From: Acinetobacter pittii ANC 4050
Lineage (GTDB): Bacteria > Pseudomonadota > Gammaproteobacteria > Pseudomonadales > Moraxellaceae
Assembly (NCBI RefSeq): GCF_000399685.1
Contig: NZ_KB976987.1
Coordinates: 749,196-813,195, forward strand
Direction of reading: 5' to 3'
DNA: 64,000 nt
The notes under the pieces are model-generated. The model saw only the letters and a list, made by a program, of their open reading frames with translations. It was not told the DNA's origin and made no database searches. The position numbers and the translations under genes are program-made. Shown piece by piece: positions 40,991-50,848 of this stretch; positions within the stretch are counted from its first letter, which is position 1; every line of letters starts with the position of its first letter.

Positions 40991-41672
40991 ATTATGGGCA
41001 GTTATTCCCGCTGCAGGATCAGGAAGTCGTTTTTCTAAAACTGAATTGAAGCAGTATCAATATATTCAGAATACGACTGTTTTAGAGCATACTGTTCGGC
41101 GTATAAGTCAACTTCCATTAGATGGTTATATTTTGGCAATTGGTGCCCAAGATACCTTTGCCCAAACTCTTGCATTTCAAAATATAGATAAGGCGCAATT
41201 TTGTGCGGGTGGGGCGGAACGAGTTCATTCGGTATTAAATGCGTTAAATCATCTTTTAACTTTTGCCGATGAAAATGATTGGGTACTTGTTCATGATGCT
41301 GCACGACCTTGTGTAACAATTGACTGTTTAAATACCCTTGTTCAAACAGCAGTTGAGTCAAATCATAGTGCTATTTTAGCGATTCCTGTTCGTGACACGT
41401 TAAAGCAGGTCGAAGTAAATAATCATATTAACAAAACGGTAAGCCGTGATTTCTTATGGCAAGCACAAACCCCTCAAATTGCGAAAATCGGTAAACTTAA
41501 AAAAGCAATTGAATATGCTTTAGAAAATAACGTCGCTATTACCGATGAGGCAAGTGCACTTGAGTATATGGGTGAAACTGTACAAGTCGTAATGGGACGA
41601 TCGGATAATATAAAAATTACCTATCCCGATGACTTAGAGCTTGCACGTTTAATTCTTCAGTCTCAATCTTAA
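40956..41672 (+). CDS. ispD: 2-C-methyl-D-erythritol 4-phosphate cytidylyltransferase
   Basis: The 238-aa enzyme activates methylerythritol phosphate with CTP in the non-mevalonate isoprenoid pathway. It has the N-terminal nucleotide loop PAAGSGSRFSKTELKQY, where most homologues have PKQY rather than LKQY. VLVHDAARPCV and the C-terminal NIKITYPDDLELA are also present. I start it at the ATG at 40956, which puts 35 bases of overlap with ftsB and suggests coupling. Unlike in E. coli, ispF does not follow; the pca operon does. Confidence 0.94.
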   Translation: MRHLHPQISQTKLWAVIPAAGSGSRFSKTELKQYQYIQNTTVLEHTVRRISQLPLDGYILAIGAQDTFAQTLAFQNIDKAQFCAGGAERVHSVLNALNHLLTFADENDWVLVHDAARPCVTIDCLNTLVQTAVESNHSAILAIPVRDTLKQVEVNNHINKTVSRDFLWQAQTPQIAKIGKLKKAIEYALENNVAITDEASALEYMGETVQVVMGRSDNIKITYPDDLELARLILQSQS

Positions 41673-41686
41673 TTGCCTCTTTTTGT

Positions 41687-41718
41687 ATTTGCTTAGAAGA
41701 CAAAATATCTAAGCAAAT
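41687..41718 (+). terminator. Hairpin after ispD, possible weak terminator
   Basis: ATTTGCTTAGA and TCTAAGCAAAT pair perfectly around 10 bases. No real T-run follows, so termination may be weak or Rho-aided. Confidence 0.4.
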
Positions 41719-41806
41719 CCATCTACATATCTCTTTATAAGATCTCATATTCTTTTACATTGATCAGTCCTACCATCTAGCAAGATGATACGAGTACTTT
41801 AGATAA

Positions 41807-41846
41807 TGTTCGATCATCGAACAAAAAACATTTATACCGAACAAAA
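41807..41846 (+). promoter_or_regulatory. PcaU-type operator: palindrome plus direct repeat
   Basis: TGTTCGAT-C-ATCGAACA (41807-41823) is a perfect palindrome. ATCGAACAAAA (41816) recurs as ACCGAACAAAA at 41836, exactly 20 bases on. A palindrome plus a third repeat is the known arrangement for the IclR regulators PcaU and PobR of Acinetobacter. Confidence 0.75.
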
Positions 41847-42014
41847 CTATGGTCTGATAACTAGATCAAATTATAAAAATTATCAAGAATGTTTAGAAAG
41901 GGAAATCTAAGGGAAACACTCGGGATTGAGTGAAATATTTATCTATTCTTCTTGCCTCAGTGTGCCTACCTCTCTTACCTATCTCTTCTTCAATGAGCAC
42001 AATGGAGTTGTCTA

Positions 42015-42686
42015 ATGATTGACAAAAGTAAGTCCTCACTAAGCGAGGCACTATCGCAGATTAAAGATGGTGCAACCATTCTGATTGGTGGTTTTGGTAC
42101 CGCAGGACAACCCGCTGAACTCATTGACGGACTGATTGAACTGGGTGTAAAAGATTTAACCATTGTCAGCAACAATGCCGGTAACGGTGATTACGGTCTA
42201 GCGAAACTGCTTAAAGCCGGTTCGGTTAAAAAAGTGATTTGTTCTTTCCCACGTCAGGCAGACTCTTATGTGTTTGATGAGTTGTACCGTGCCGGAAAGG
42301 TTGAACTTGAAGTGGTGCCGCAAGGCAATCTGGCTTGTCGTATTCAGGCAGCAGGTATGGGGTTAGGTGCTGTGTTTACCCCAACAGGCTTTGGAACACT
42401 TTTAGCTGAAGGTAAAGAAACCCGTGAGATTGATGGGAAAGATTACGTACTTGAATATCCGATCAAGGCGGACTTTGCCTTGATTAAGGCTTACAAGGGC
42501 GACCGCTGGGGCAATCTGGTTTACCGTAAATCTGCACGTAACTTTGGCCCGATCATGGCGATGGCTGCTGATGTCACCATTGCTCAGGTGTCTGAGGTGG
42601 TTGAGCTAGGTGGATTAGATCCGGAACACATCATCACCCCAGGTATCTTTGTACAGCATGTTGTACAAGTCTCACCCGCACAGTAA
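42015..42686 (+). CDS. pcaI: 3-oxoadipate CoA-transferase subunit A
   Basis: The 223-aa alpha subunit works with PcaJ to move CoA from succinyl-CoA to 3-oxoadipate. It has the class I CoA-transferase start (LIGGFGTAGQPAELIDGL) and the NNAGNGDYGLAKLL segment. GGAG lies 8 bases before the ATG. It is the first gene of the pca-qui operon, behind the PcaU-type operator. Bases here are more GC-rich than in neighbouring genes. Confidence 0.93.
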   Translation: MIDKSKSSLSEALSQIKDGATILIGGFGTAGQPAELIDGLIELGVKDLTIVSNNAGNGDYGLAKLLKAGSVKKVICSFPRQADSYVFDELYRAGKVELEVVPQGNLACRIQAAGMGLGAVFTPTGFGTLLAEGKETREIDGKDYVLEYPIKADFALIKAYKGDRWGNLVYRKSARNFGPIMAMAADVTIAQVSEVVELGGLDPEHIITPGIFVQHVVQVSPAQ

Positions 42687-42704
42687 GCAATAAGGAGAAA
42701 TAAC

Positions 42705-43358
42705 ATGAGCTACCAGAAACTCAGCCGTGACCAGATTGCAAAACGTGTGGCACAAGATATTCCAGATGGCGCCTATGTGAACTTAGGCATTGGTTTACCG
42801 ACCAAGATCGCCAGCTACCTACCGAATGACAAAGACATTTTTCTTCATTCTGAAAATGGCCTATTGGCTTTTGGCCCACCACCAGCAGCAGGTGAAGAAG
42901 ACCCTGAACTGATTAATGCGGGTAAAGAGTTTGTGACCATGCTTGAAGGTGGCAGCTTTTTCCATCATGGCGACTCATTTGCCATGATGCGTGGTGGTCA
43001 CCTTGATATTGCCGTGCTTGGCGCCTTTCAGGTTGCAGCCAATGGTGACTTGGCCAACTGGCACACCGGTGCACCGGATGCAATTCCTGCGGTAGGTGGT
43101 GCAATGGATTTGGCTGTAGGTGCCAAGAAAGTCTTTATCACCACAGACCATGTGACCAAGCAAGGTGAACCAAAGATTGTCGCTGAGCTCACTTATCCGG
43201 TAACGGGTAAAAAATGTGTTGACCGTATTTACACGGATCTTTGCGTGATTGATGTGACCAAAGAGGGTTTAAAGGTGCTTGAGAAAGTTGAAGGTCTTAG
43301 CTTTGATGAGTTGCAGGCTTTAACGGGTGCAACTTTGATTGATGCGACTCAAGGGTAA
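42705..43358 (+). CDS. pcaJ: 3-oxoadipate CoA-transferase subunit B
   Basis: The 217-aa beta subunit carries the catalytic Glu in the SENGLLAFGP motif and the NLGIGLPTKIASYLP loop. It pairs with PcaI. AAGGAG precedes the start. Like pcaI it is GC-richer than the window average, with codons such as GCC, GGC and ACC common. Confidence 0.94.
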   Translation: MSYQKLSRDQIAKRVAQDIPDGAYVNLGIGLPTKIASYLPNDKDIFLHSENGLLAFGPPPAAGEEDPELINAGKEFVTMLEGGSFFHHGDSFAMMRGGHLDIAVLGAFQVAANGDLANWHTGAPDAIPAVGGAMDLAVGAKKVFITTDHVTKQGEPKIVAELTYPVTGKKCVDRIYTDLCVIDVTKEGLKVLEKVEGLSFDELQALTGATLIDATQG

Positions 43359-43370
43359 GGAAGTAGGGAA

Positions 43371-44582
43371 ATGACATTAAAAAACGCTTATATCATCGAT
43401 GCCATCCGTACTCCATTCGGCCGTTATGCCGGTGGTCTTGCACCTGTCCGTGCCGATGACCTTGGCGCTGTGCCGATTAAAGCACTTATGCAACGCAATC
43501 CAAATGTAGATTGGGAACAGGTCGATGATGTGATCTACGGCTGTGCCAACCAAGCCGGTGAAGATAACCGTAATGTCGGTCGTATGTCAGCTCTCCTTGC
43601 AGGTTTACCATATCAAGTACCAGCAACCACCATTAACCGTTTGTGCGGTTCTTCACTCGATGCCATTGCCATTGCTGCCCGTGCCATTAAGGCAGGTGAA
43701 GCGAACTTGGTGATTGCGGGTGGTGTGGAAAGTATGAGCCGTGCACCCTATGTGATGGGCAAGTCTGACAGTGCTTTTGGCCGTAGCCAGAAGATCGAGG
43801 ACACCACCATGGGATGGCGCTTTATCAACCCAAAACTTAAAGAATTGTATGGTGTAGACACCATGCCTCAGACTGCCGAAAACGTGGCTGAACAGTTTAA
43901 CGTGAATCGTGCAGATCAGGACCAGTTTGCCTTGGCGAGCCAACAACGCACCGCAAGCGCGCAAGCCAAAGGCTTTTTTTCTAACGAAATCGTGACAGTT
44001 GAAATCCCTCAGCGTAAGGGTGATGCTGTTGTGATTGATACCGATGAGCACCCACGTGCATCAACTACCCTTGAAGGTTTAAGCAAACTTAAACCTGTTG
44101 TAAAAGCAGACGGTTCAGTTACTGCGGGTAATGCTTCAGGCATTAACGATGGTGCAGCAGCTTTATTGATTGCTTCTGATAAAGCTGTTCAAGCTTACAA
44201 CTTAAAACCACGTGCCAAGATCATTGCTTCAACAGCTGTGGGTGTAGAACCACGCATTATGGGTTTTGCTCCGGCACCAGCCATTAAAAAACTACTTAAA
44301 CAAGCCAACCTGACTTTAGAGCAGATGGATGTGATTGAACTGAATGAAGCGTTTGCTGCACAAGCTTTAGCAGTGACCCGTGATGTAGGTTTGCCAGATG
44401 ATTCTGACAAAGTGAATCCAAACGGTGGTGCAATTGCATTGGGTCATCCACTTGGTGCATCAGGTGCACGCCTCGTGACCACAGCCTTAAACCAGCTTGA
44501 GCAAACAGGTGGTCGTTATGGCTTGTGTTCAATGTGTATTGGTGTAGGTCAAGGCATCGCTTTGATTATTGAGAGAGTCTAA
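43371..44582 (+). CDS. pcaF: 3-oxoadipyl-CoA thiolase
   Basis: The 403-aa thiolase splits 3-oxoadipyl-CoA to succinyl-CoA and acetyl-CoA, the last step of the beta-ketoadipate pathway. The acylated Cys is in NRLCGSSLDAIAIAARAI, the active His in NPNGGAIALGHPLGASGARL and the second Cys in SMCIGVGQG. The first half keeps the GC-rich codon use of pcaIJ. After about 44050 the composition drops to that of the flanking genes. Confidence 0.95.
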   Translation: MTLKNAYIIDAIRTPFGRYAGGLAPVRADDLGAVPIKALMQRNPNVDWEQVDDVIYGCANQAGEDNRNVGRMSALLAGLPYQVPATTINRLCGSSLDAIAIAARAIKAGEANLVIAGGVESMSRAPYVMGKSDSAFGRSQKIEDTTMGWRFINPKLKELYGVDTMPQTAENVAEQFNVNRADQDQFALASQQRTASAQAKGFFSNEIVTVEIPQRKGDAVVIDTDEHPRASTTLEGLSKLKPVVKADGSVTAGNASGINDGAAALLIASDKAVQAYNLKPRAKIIASTAVGVEPRIMGFAPAPAIKKLLKQANLTLEQMDVIELNEAFAAQALAVTRDVGLPDDSDKVNPNGGAIALGHPLGASGARLVTTALNQLEQTGGRYGLCSMCIGVGQGIALIIERV

Positions 44583-44584
44583 TT

Positions 44585-45943
44585 ATGAGCCAGTTATATG
44601 CCAGCTTATTTTATCAAAAAGACGTCACTGACATCTTTAGTGACTCATCTTTAATCACATACATGATTCAGGTTGAAGTTGCGTTAACGCAAGCACAGGC
44701 AAAAGTTGGCGTGATTCCTCAAAATGCAGCTAATACCATTGCCCAAGTAGCTGAGCAGGCATTAGATAAGTTTGATTTTTCAGCTTTGGCTGTGGCAACT
44801 GGCTTAGCTGGAAATATCGCAATTCCATTTGTAAAACAACTTACAGCAATTGTTAAAGATGTTGATGAAGATGCTTCGCGTTATGTGCATTGGGGTGCAA
44901 CCAGTCAGGATATTTTAGACACAGCTTGTATTTTGCAATGCCGTGATGCGTTGAACATTGTGGAAGTTCAACTTAAACAATGCTATGCGAGTGCGTTAGA
45001 ACAAGCCAAGCAATATCGTCATCAAGTCATGATTGGACGTACATGGTTACAGCAAGCTTTGCCAATCACTCTAGGGCATAAACTCGCTCGTTGGGCTTCT
45101 GCATTTAAGCGTGACTTAGATCGTATCCAAACTATGAAATCACGTGTACTCACTGCTCAGTTAGGTGGTGCTGTGGGTTCATTAGCTTCTTTGCAAGATC
45201 AAGGTTCGCTTGTAGTAAATGCATTTGCTCAGCAGCTGAATCTAATCACACCGACAAGCACATGGCATGGTGAGCGCGACCGTATTGTAGAAATTGCAAG
45301 CGTACTTGGCATGATTGTTGGGAATACGGGCAAGATGGCACGTGATTGGTCTCTTATGATGCAAACCGAAATTGCAGAATTGTTTGAACCAACTGCAAAG
45401 GGTCGTGGTGGTTCATCAACTATGCCGCATAAACGTAATCCAGTGGCAGCAGCTTCAGTACTTGCAGCAGCAAATCGTGTACCAGCGCTGATGTCTAGTA
45501 TCTATCAAAGCATGGTACAGGAACATGAGCGTAGTCTAGGTGCGTGGCATGCAGAATGGTTAGCAATTCCTGAAATTTTTCAACTTTGTGCTGGAGCATT
45601 AAGTCGTACTGGTGAAGTTTTACAAGGTTTCGAAGTTAATGCTGAGCATATGCAACGTAACCTTGAATGTACCAACGGATTGATTATGGCGGAAGCTGTA
45701 ATGATGGCGCTTGCTCCAAAAATTGGACGTTTAAATGCTCATCATGTTGTTGAAGCAGCTTGTAAAACAGCAGTCGCACAAAATCAGCATTTATCTGAAG
45801 TTGTTAGTCAGTTAGATGGAGTAAAAGAACATTTTTCCCTAGCAGAAATTTTGGAAATTTTTAAAGCAGAAAACTATTTGGGCAACATTCAAGCTCAAAT
45901 TGATGCTGTTTTACAAGAAGCACAAGGAGGAGACATAAAGTGA
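44585..45943 (+). CDS. pcaB: 3-carboxy-cis,cis-muconate cycloisomerase
   Basis: The 452-aa enzyme of the fumarase/aspartase superfamily cyclises 3-carboxymuconate. The superfamily signature GGSSTMPHKRNPVAAA and the earlier WGATSQDILDT are clear. Its stop overlaps the pcaD start by four bases. It matches the A. baylyi position in the operon. Confidence 0.95.
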   Translation: MSQLYASLFYQKDVTDIFSDSSLITYMIQVEVALTQAQAKVGVIPQNAANTIAQVAEQALDKFDFSALAVATGLAGNIAIPFVKQLTAIVKDVDEDASRYVHWGATSQDILDTACILQCRDALNIVEVQLKQCYASALEQAKQYRHQVMIGRTWLQQALPITLGHKLARWASAFKRDLDRIQTMKSRVLTAQLGGAVGSLASLQDQGSLVVNAFAQQLNLITPTSTWHGERDRIVEIASVLGMIVGNTGKMARDWSLMMQTEIAELFEPTAKGRGGSSTMPHKRNPVAAASVLAAANRVPALMSSIYQSMVQEHERSLGAWHAEWLAIPEIFQLCAGALSRTGEVLQGFEVNAEHMQRNLECTNGLIMAEAVMMALAPKIGRLNAHHVVEAACKTAVAQNQHLSEVVSQLDGVKEHFSLAEILEIFKAENYLGNIQAQIDAVLQEAQGGDIK

Positions 45944-46725
45944 AACAGACTATTAGCAATCGCCAAGGAAAACAGCTCGCTGTCTATACCGAAGGTTTAA
46001 AAGATGCTCCAGCACTTGTGCTATCTAACTCATTGGGAACAGATCATGGAATGTGGCAGCCGCAAATAGATGAGCTAAAAAGTCATTTTAATGTCATTAC
46101 ATACGACACACGTGGTCATGGTGAAAGTGATGTAATTAGTGATACTACATTGCAAAACTTAGCGGAAGATGTTGTTGATATTTTAGATACCTTAAATATT
46201 GAAAAAGCTCATTTTTGTGGAATTTCCATGGGCGGAATTACAGGACTTTGGTTAGGTATTCATCATCCAGAGCGCTTTCTAACCATTACTGTCGCTAACT
46301 CTGCAGCCAAAATTGGACAGGCTGAGGCTTGGCTAATTCGAGCTGAGTCGGTAGAACAAAATGGTTTAGCTGAGTTGGTTAAAACTACGCATACACGTTG
46401 GTTTAGCGAAAAATTCGACTATCAGCATAATGTGGTTGCACAAACAACTATTCAAAGTCTAGCAAACACACCAGTACAAGGTTATGCCAATGCATGTCGT
46501 GCTTTAGCACATGCTGATTTAAGAGATGAGCTTGCACAAATCCAAATTCCGGTATTACTGATTGCAGGAACAGAAGATCCAGTGACGACAGTAGCAGATG
46601 CTGAGTTTATACAGAATGCAGTCAAGAACAGTCAACTTGCTAAATTGGAAGCATCACATCTTTCTAATATCGAGCAACCGCAAAGATTTACTCAGGAATT
46701 GACTAGGTTTATTCAGCAAATCTAA
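45940..46725 (+). CDS. pcaD: 3-oxoadipate enol-lactonase
   Basis: The 261-aa alpha/beta hydrolase opens the enol-lactone to 3-oxoadipate. It has SNSLGTDHGMW (oxyanion side), YDTRGHGES, the nucleophile elbow GISMGG, the acid near AGTEDPVT and a His in EASHLSN. It is translationally coupled to pcaB (ATG inside its end, GGAGG just before). Confidence 0.93.
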   Translation: MKQTISNRQGKQLAVYTEGLKDAPALVLSNSLGTDHGMWQPQIDELKSHFNVITYDTRGHGESDVISDTTLQNLAEDVVDILDTLNIEKAHFCGISMGGITGLWLGIHHPERFLTITVANSAAKIGQAEAWLIRAESVEQNGLAELVKTTHTRWFSEKFDYQHNVVAQTTIQSLANTPVQGYANACRALAHADLRDELAQIQIPVLLIAGTEDPVTTVADAEFIQNAVKNSQLAKLEASHLSNIEQPQRFTQELTRFIQQI

Positions 46726-46767
46726 TAGCTCAGTAGTTTAAAAGGAATTGGCCTTAAGGAGGCAAAT

Positions 46768-48123
46768 ATGGCGTCTCAGGATTACGCTGCACCAAATAAA
46801 AGTATCGATGCTCAAGCGCTGATTAATGATGCTCCACTTAGTAAATATCAATGGATGATCGCAATCATCTGTTTCTTAATTATTTTTACTGATGGTATCG
46901 ATACTGCTGCGATGGGTTTTATCGCTCCAGCATTGGCTCAGGACTGGGGTGTTGATCGCTCTCAGTTAGGACCAGTAATGAGTGCTGCACTTGGTGGAAT
47001 GATTATTGGAGCTTTGGTTTCTGGACCGACAGCTGACCGCTTTGGTCGAAAAATCGTTTTAGCTTTTTCGATGCTTGTGTTTGGTGGATTTACCTTGGCA
47101 TCTGCTTATGCAACCAATTTAGATAGCCTTGTCGTTTTACGCTTTTTGACAGGTATTGGACTTGGTGCAGCTATGCCGAATGCCACCACATTATTTTCTG
47201 AGTATTGTCCAACCCGCATTCGGTCATTGCTCGTGACATGTATGTTTTGTGGATACAACTTGGGTATGGCTACAGGTGGTTTTATTAGTAGTTGGCTTAT
47301 CCCGACCTACGGCTGGCACAGTTTATTTTTGCTCGGCGGCTGGTCACCTTTAATTTTAATGGTTTTAGTGATTGTGGTGTTACCTGAGTCTTACCGCTTT
47401 TTAATTGTGAAAGGTAAGAATCCTGAAAAAGTACGCAAAATCTTAAATCATATCGCGCCTGCTCAAATTCAAAATGCGACTGCGTTTCACGTGCCAGAAG
47501 AGAAAACCGAAACAGCTCAAAAGAAAAATGTCTTTGGAATTATGTTTTCTAAGCCATATGCGAAAGGAACACTTTTACTTTGGTTGACCTACTTCATGGG
47601 CTTAGTGGTTGTTTACTTGCTGACAAGCTGGCTACCAACGCTTATGCGTGAAACAGGTGCTTCCATGGAGCGTGCTGCGTTTATTGGCGGTTTGTTCCAG
47701 TTCGGCGGTGTAGTGAGTGCGCTGTTCATTGGTTGGGCGATGGATAAATTTAATCCGAACCGAGTCATTGCCATTTTCTACTTTGCCGCAGGTCTATTTG
47801 CGATTGCTGTTGGTCAAAGCTTAGGAAACTCAACATTACTTGCAGTATTGGTGCTTTGCGCGGGTATCGCAATTAATGGTGCGCAATCTTCAATGCCAGC
47901 GTTAAGCGCTCGTTTCTATCCAACACAGTGCCGTGCAACGGGTGTGTCTTGGATGACAGGTATTGGACGTTTCGGTGCAGTCTTTGGTGCTTGGATTGGT
48001 GCCGTACTACTCGGCAATGATTGGTCGTTTACCGCCATTCTCAGTTTATTACTAATTCCAGCGACCGCTGCGGCTGTTGCTGTATTTGTTAAATCACTTG
48101 TTGCGCATACCGATGCAACTTAA
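46768..48123 (+). CDS. pcaK: Protocatechuate/4-hydroxybenzoate MFS transporter
   Basis: The 451-aa protein has twelve membrane segments of the aromatic acid:H+ symporter family. The first helix has the TDGIDTAAMGFI motif that carries the family's essential Asp residues. The loop 2-3 GPTADRFGRK motif is the general MFS signature. It brings protocatechuate or related acids into the cytoplasm from the periplasm, where the qui enzymes make them. AAGGAGG precedes the start. Confidence 0.93.
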   Translation: MASQDYAAPNKSIDAQALINDAPLSKYQWMIAIICFLIIFTDGIDTAAMGFIAPALAQDWGVDRSQLGPVMSAALGGMIIGALVSGPTADRFGRKIVLAFSMLVFGGFTLASAYATNLDSLVVLRFLTGIGLGAAMPNATTLFSEYCPTRIRSLLVTCMFCGYNLGMATGGFISSWLIPTYGWHSLFLLGGWSPLILMVLVIVVLPESYRFLIVKGKNPEKVRKILNHIAPAQIQNATAFHVPEEKTETAQKKNVFGIMFSKPYAKGTLLLWLTYFMGLVVVYLLTSWLPTLMRETGASMERAAFIGGLFQFGGVVSALFIGWAMDKFNPNRVIAIFYFAAGLFAIAVGQSLGNSTLLAVLVLCAGIAINGAQSSMPALSARFYPTQCRATGVSWMTGIGRFGAVFGAWIGAVLLGNDWSFTAILSLLLIPATAAAVAVFVKSLVAHTDAT

Positions 48124-48138
48124 TAGAGGTCTATCACA

Positions 48139-49288
<1,150 letters not shown>

Positions 49289-49302
49289 TCGGGAGCACGA
49301 GC

Positions 49303-49932
49303 ATGAATAACTGGAATTTTCAGGAATTAAAAGAAACTCCATCTCAAACGGGTGGACCTTACGTTCACATTGGTTTGTTACCGCAACAAGCAAATATCGA
49401 AGTTTTTGAAAACAACTTTAATAACCAGTTGGTACAAGACCAGACCAAAGGTGAGCGCATTCGTCTTGAAGGTCAAGTATTTGATGGATTAGGTTTACCA
49501 CTACGCGACGTGTTGATCGAGATTTGGCAGGCCGATGCGAACGGTATTTACCCGAGTCAGGCAGATACACGTGAGCAAAAAGCTGATCCTGCATTTCAGG
49601 GCTGGGGCCGTACAGGTGCAGACTTTGAAACGGGTGTTTGGAGCTTTAATACAATTAAGCCGGGTGCTACAGCAGGCCGTAAAGGTTCAACTCAAGCACC
49701 TCATATTGCATTAGTCATTTTCGCTCGTGGTATTAACTTAGGTCTTCACACACGTGTTTATTTTGAAGATGAAGCTGAAGCAAATGCTAACGATCCAATT
49801 CTAAATAGCATTGAATGGGCACCACGTCGCCAAACACTTATTGCAAAACGTTCTGAACAAAATGGTGAAGTTGTTTACCGCTTTGATATTCGTATTCAGG
49901 GTGATGACGAAACTGTATTTTTTGATATTTAA
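49303..49932 (+). CDS. pcaG: Protocatechuate 3,4-dioxygenase alpha subunit
   Basis: The 209-aa alpha subunit has the same beta-sandwich fold as PcaH but lacks the iron ligands. It starts with the family segment ETPSQTGGPYVHIGL and has EIWQADANGIYPS and APHIALVIFARG. It completes the substrate pocket of the alpha-beta unit. It lies 14 bases after pcaH. A terminator-like hairpin follows it. Confidence 0.96.
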   Translation: MNNWNFQELKETPSQTGGPYVHIGLLPQQANIEVFENNFNNQLVQDQTKGERIRLEGQVFDGLGLPLRDVLIEIWQADANGIYPSQADTREQKADPAFQGWGRTGADFETGVWSFNTIKPGATAGRKGSTQAPHIALVIFARGINLGLHTRVYFEDEAEANANDPILNSIEWAPRRQTLIAKRSEQNGEVVYRFDIRIQGDDETVFFDI

Positions 49933-49941
49933 GAAACACCT

Positions 49942-49982
49942 AAGGCTACACCTGATTATTCAAGGATGCGTGTAGCCTTTTT
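49942..49982 (+). terminator. Internal terminator-like hairpin between pcaG and quiB
   Basis: AAGGCTACAC and GTGTAGCCTT pair over 10 bp around 18 bases, followed by TTT. It lies inside the operon, at the border of pca and qui genes. Confidence 0.6.
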
Positions 49983-49995
49983 AAGGATGAACGAT

Positions 49996-50829
49996 ATGAA
50001 CATGAAAACATTATTAAGCCTAAGTTTGCTTGCACTCCCATTTTTTACAGCACAAGTGAATGCTGAACCGGTTGTTTTAGCTGCTCAAACACAACCTGCC
50101 GCTACAGCCGTTAAAACGATTGTTCCGATTACCGCAAAAACTAAAGAAAAAGCTCTGGCACAAGCTCAAGTCATTGCAAATACGGCAGATGCTGATTTAG
50201 CAGAGTTCCGTATCGACTTACTCAGTTTTGCAAGTGATACAAAACAAGTTATTGCCTTGGGTCATGAATTGAAAAAAATTTTAGGCAATAAACCAATGAT
50301 TGCCACAATTCGTACTAAAAACGAAGGTGGACAGCTTGCAATTAGTGATGCCGATTATGGTAAGACTTATCAGGCTTATTTAAAAAGTCCTTTCATGGAT
50401 TGGTTAGATGTTGAAATGTTCCGTGATCAAAAAGTAGTTTCAGAGATTGTTCAAAAAGCACATCAAAAGAAAGTGCTAGTGGTCATGTCTAATCATGACT
50501 TCCAAAAAACGCCAAGCCAAGATGAAATTGAAAAACGCTTGTTAAAACAAGACCAGTTGGGCGCAGATATTCTAAAAATTGCTGTAATGCCAAAATCTAA
50601 ACAAGATGTCTTCACTTTAATGAATGCAACTTTAAAAGTCAGCCAGCAAACCACTAAGCCATTATTGACAATGTCGATGGGGCAATTAGGTACGATTTCT
50701 CGTGTTGCAACAGCTAATATGGGCGGAAGTTATAGCTTTGGCATGATTGGTGAGGCTTCTGCACCCGGTCAAATTGATGTGACTAAGCTCAAACAGATTT
50801 TAAAAACCGTTCAACCAACAAACCCATAA
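49996..50829 (+). CDS. quiB: Periplasmic type I 3-dehydroquinate dehydratase
   Basis: The 277-aa enzyme turns 3-dehydroquinate into 3-dehydroshikimate for quinate breakdown. A signal peptide (ending AQVNA) makes it periplasmic, unusual for this family. Type I residues are visible: EFRIDLL, TIRTKNEGG, the His in SNHDFQKTP, and the Schiff-base Lys in ADILKIAVMPKS. I start it at the ATG at 49996, with AAGGA 8 bases before. The earlier ATGs fall within the terminator-like hairpin. Confidence 0.93.
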   Translation: MNMKTLLSLSLLALPFFTAQVNAEPVVLAAQTQPAATAVKTIVPITAKTKEKALAQAQVIANTADADLAEFRIDLLSFASDTKQVIALGHELKKILGNKPMIATIRTKNEGGQLAISDADYGKTYQAYLKSPFMDWLDVEMFRDQKVVSEIVQKAHQKKVLVVMSNHDFQKTPSQDEIEKRLLKQDQLGADILKIAVMPKSKQDVFTLMNATLKVSQQTTKPLLTMSMGQLGTISRVATANMGGSYSFGMIGEASAPGQIDVTKLKQILKTVQPTNP

Positions 50830-50848
50830 ATCATAAGGATATGATGAA

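Larger units (their letters stand above)
41673..42014. other. Regulatory region between ispD and pcaI
   Basis: These 342 bases hold a hairpin at 41687-41718, the operator at 41807-41846, and a long leader before pcaI. In A. baylyi the pcaU regulator gene sits here; no regulator frame is present. Confidence 0.6.

Noticed and set aside
43653..44051. 132-codon leftward frame opposite pcaF
   Set aside because: Long only because of the GC-richer coding strand there; no family resemblance and no start signals.
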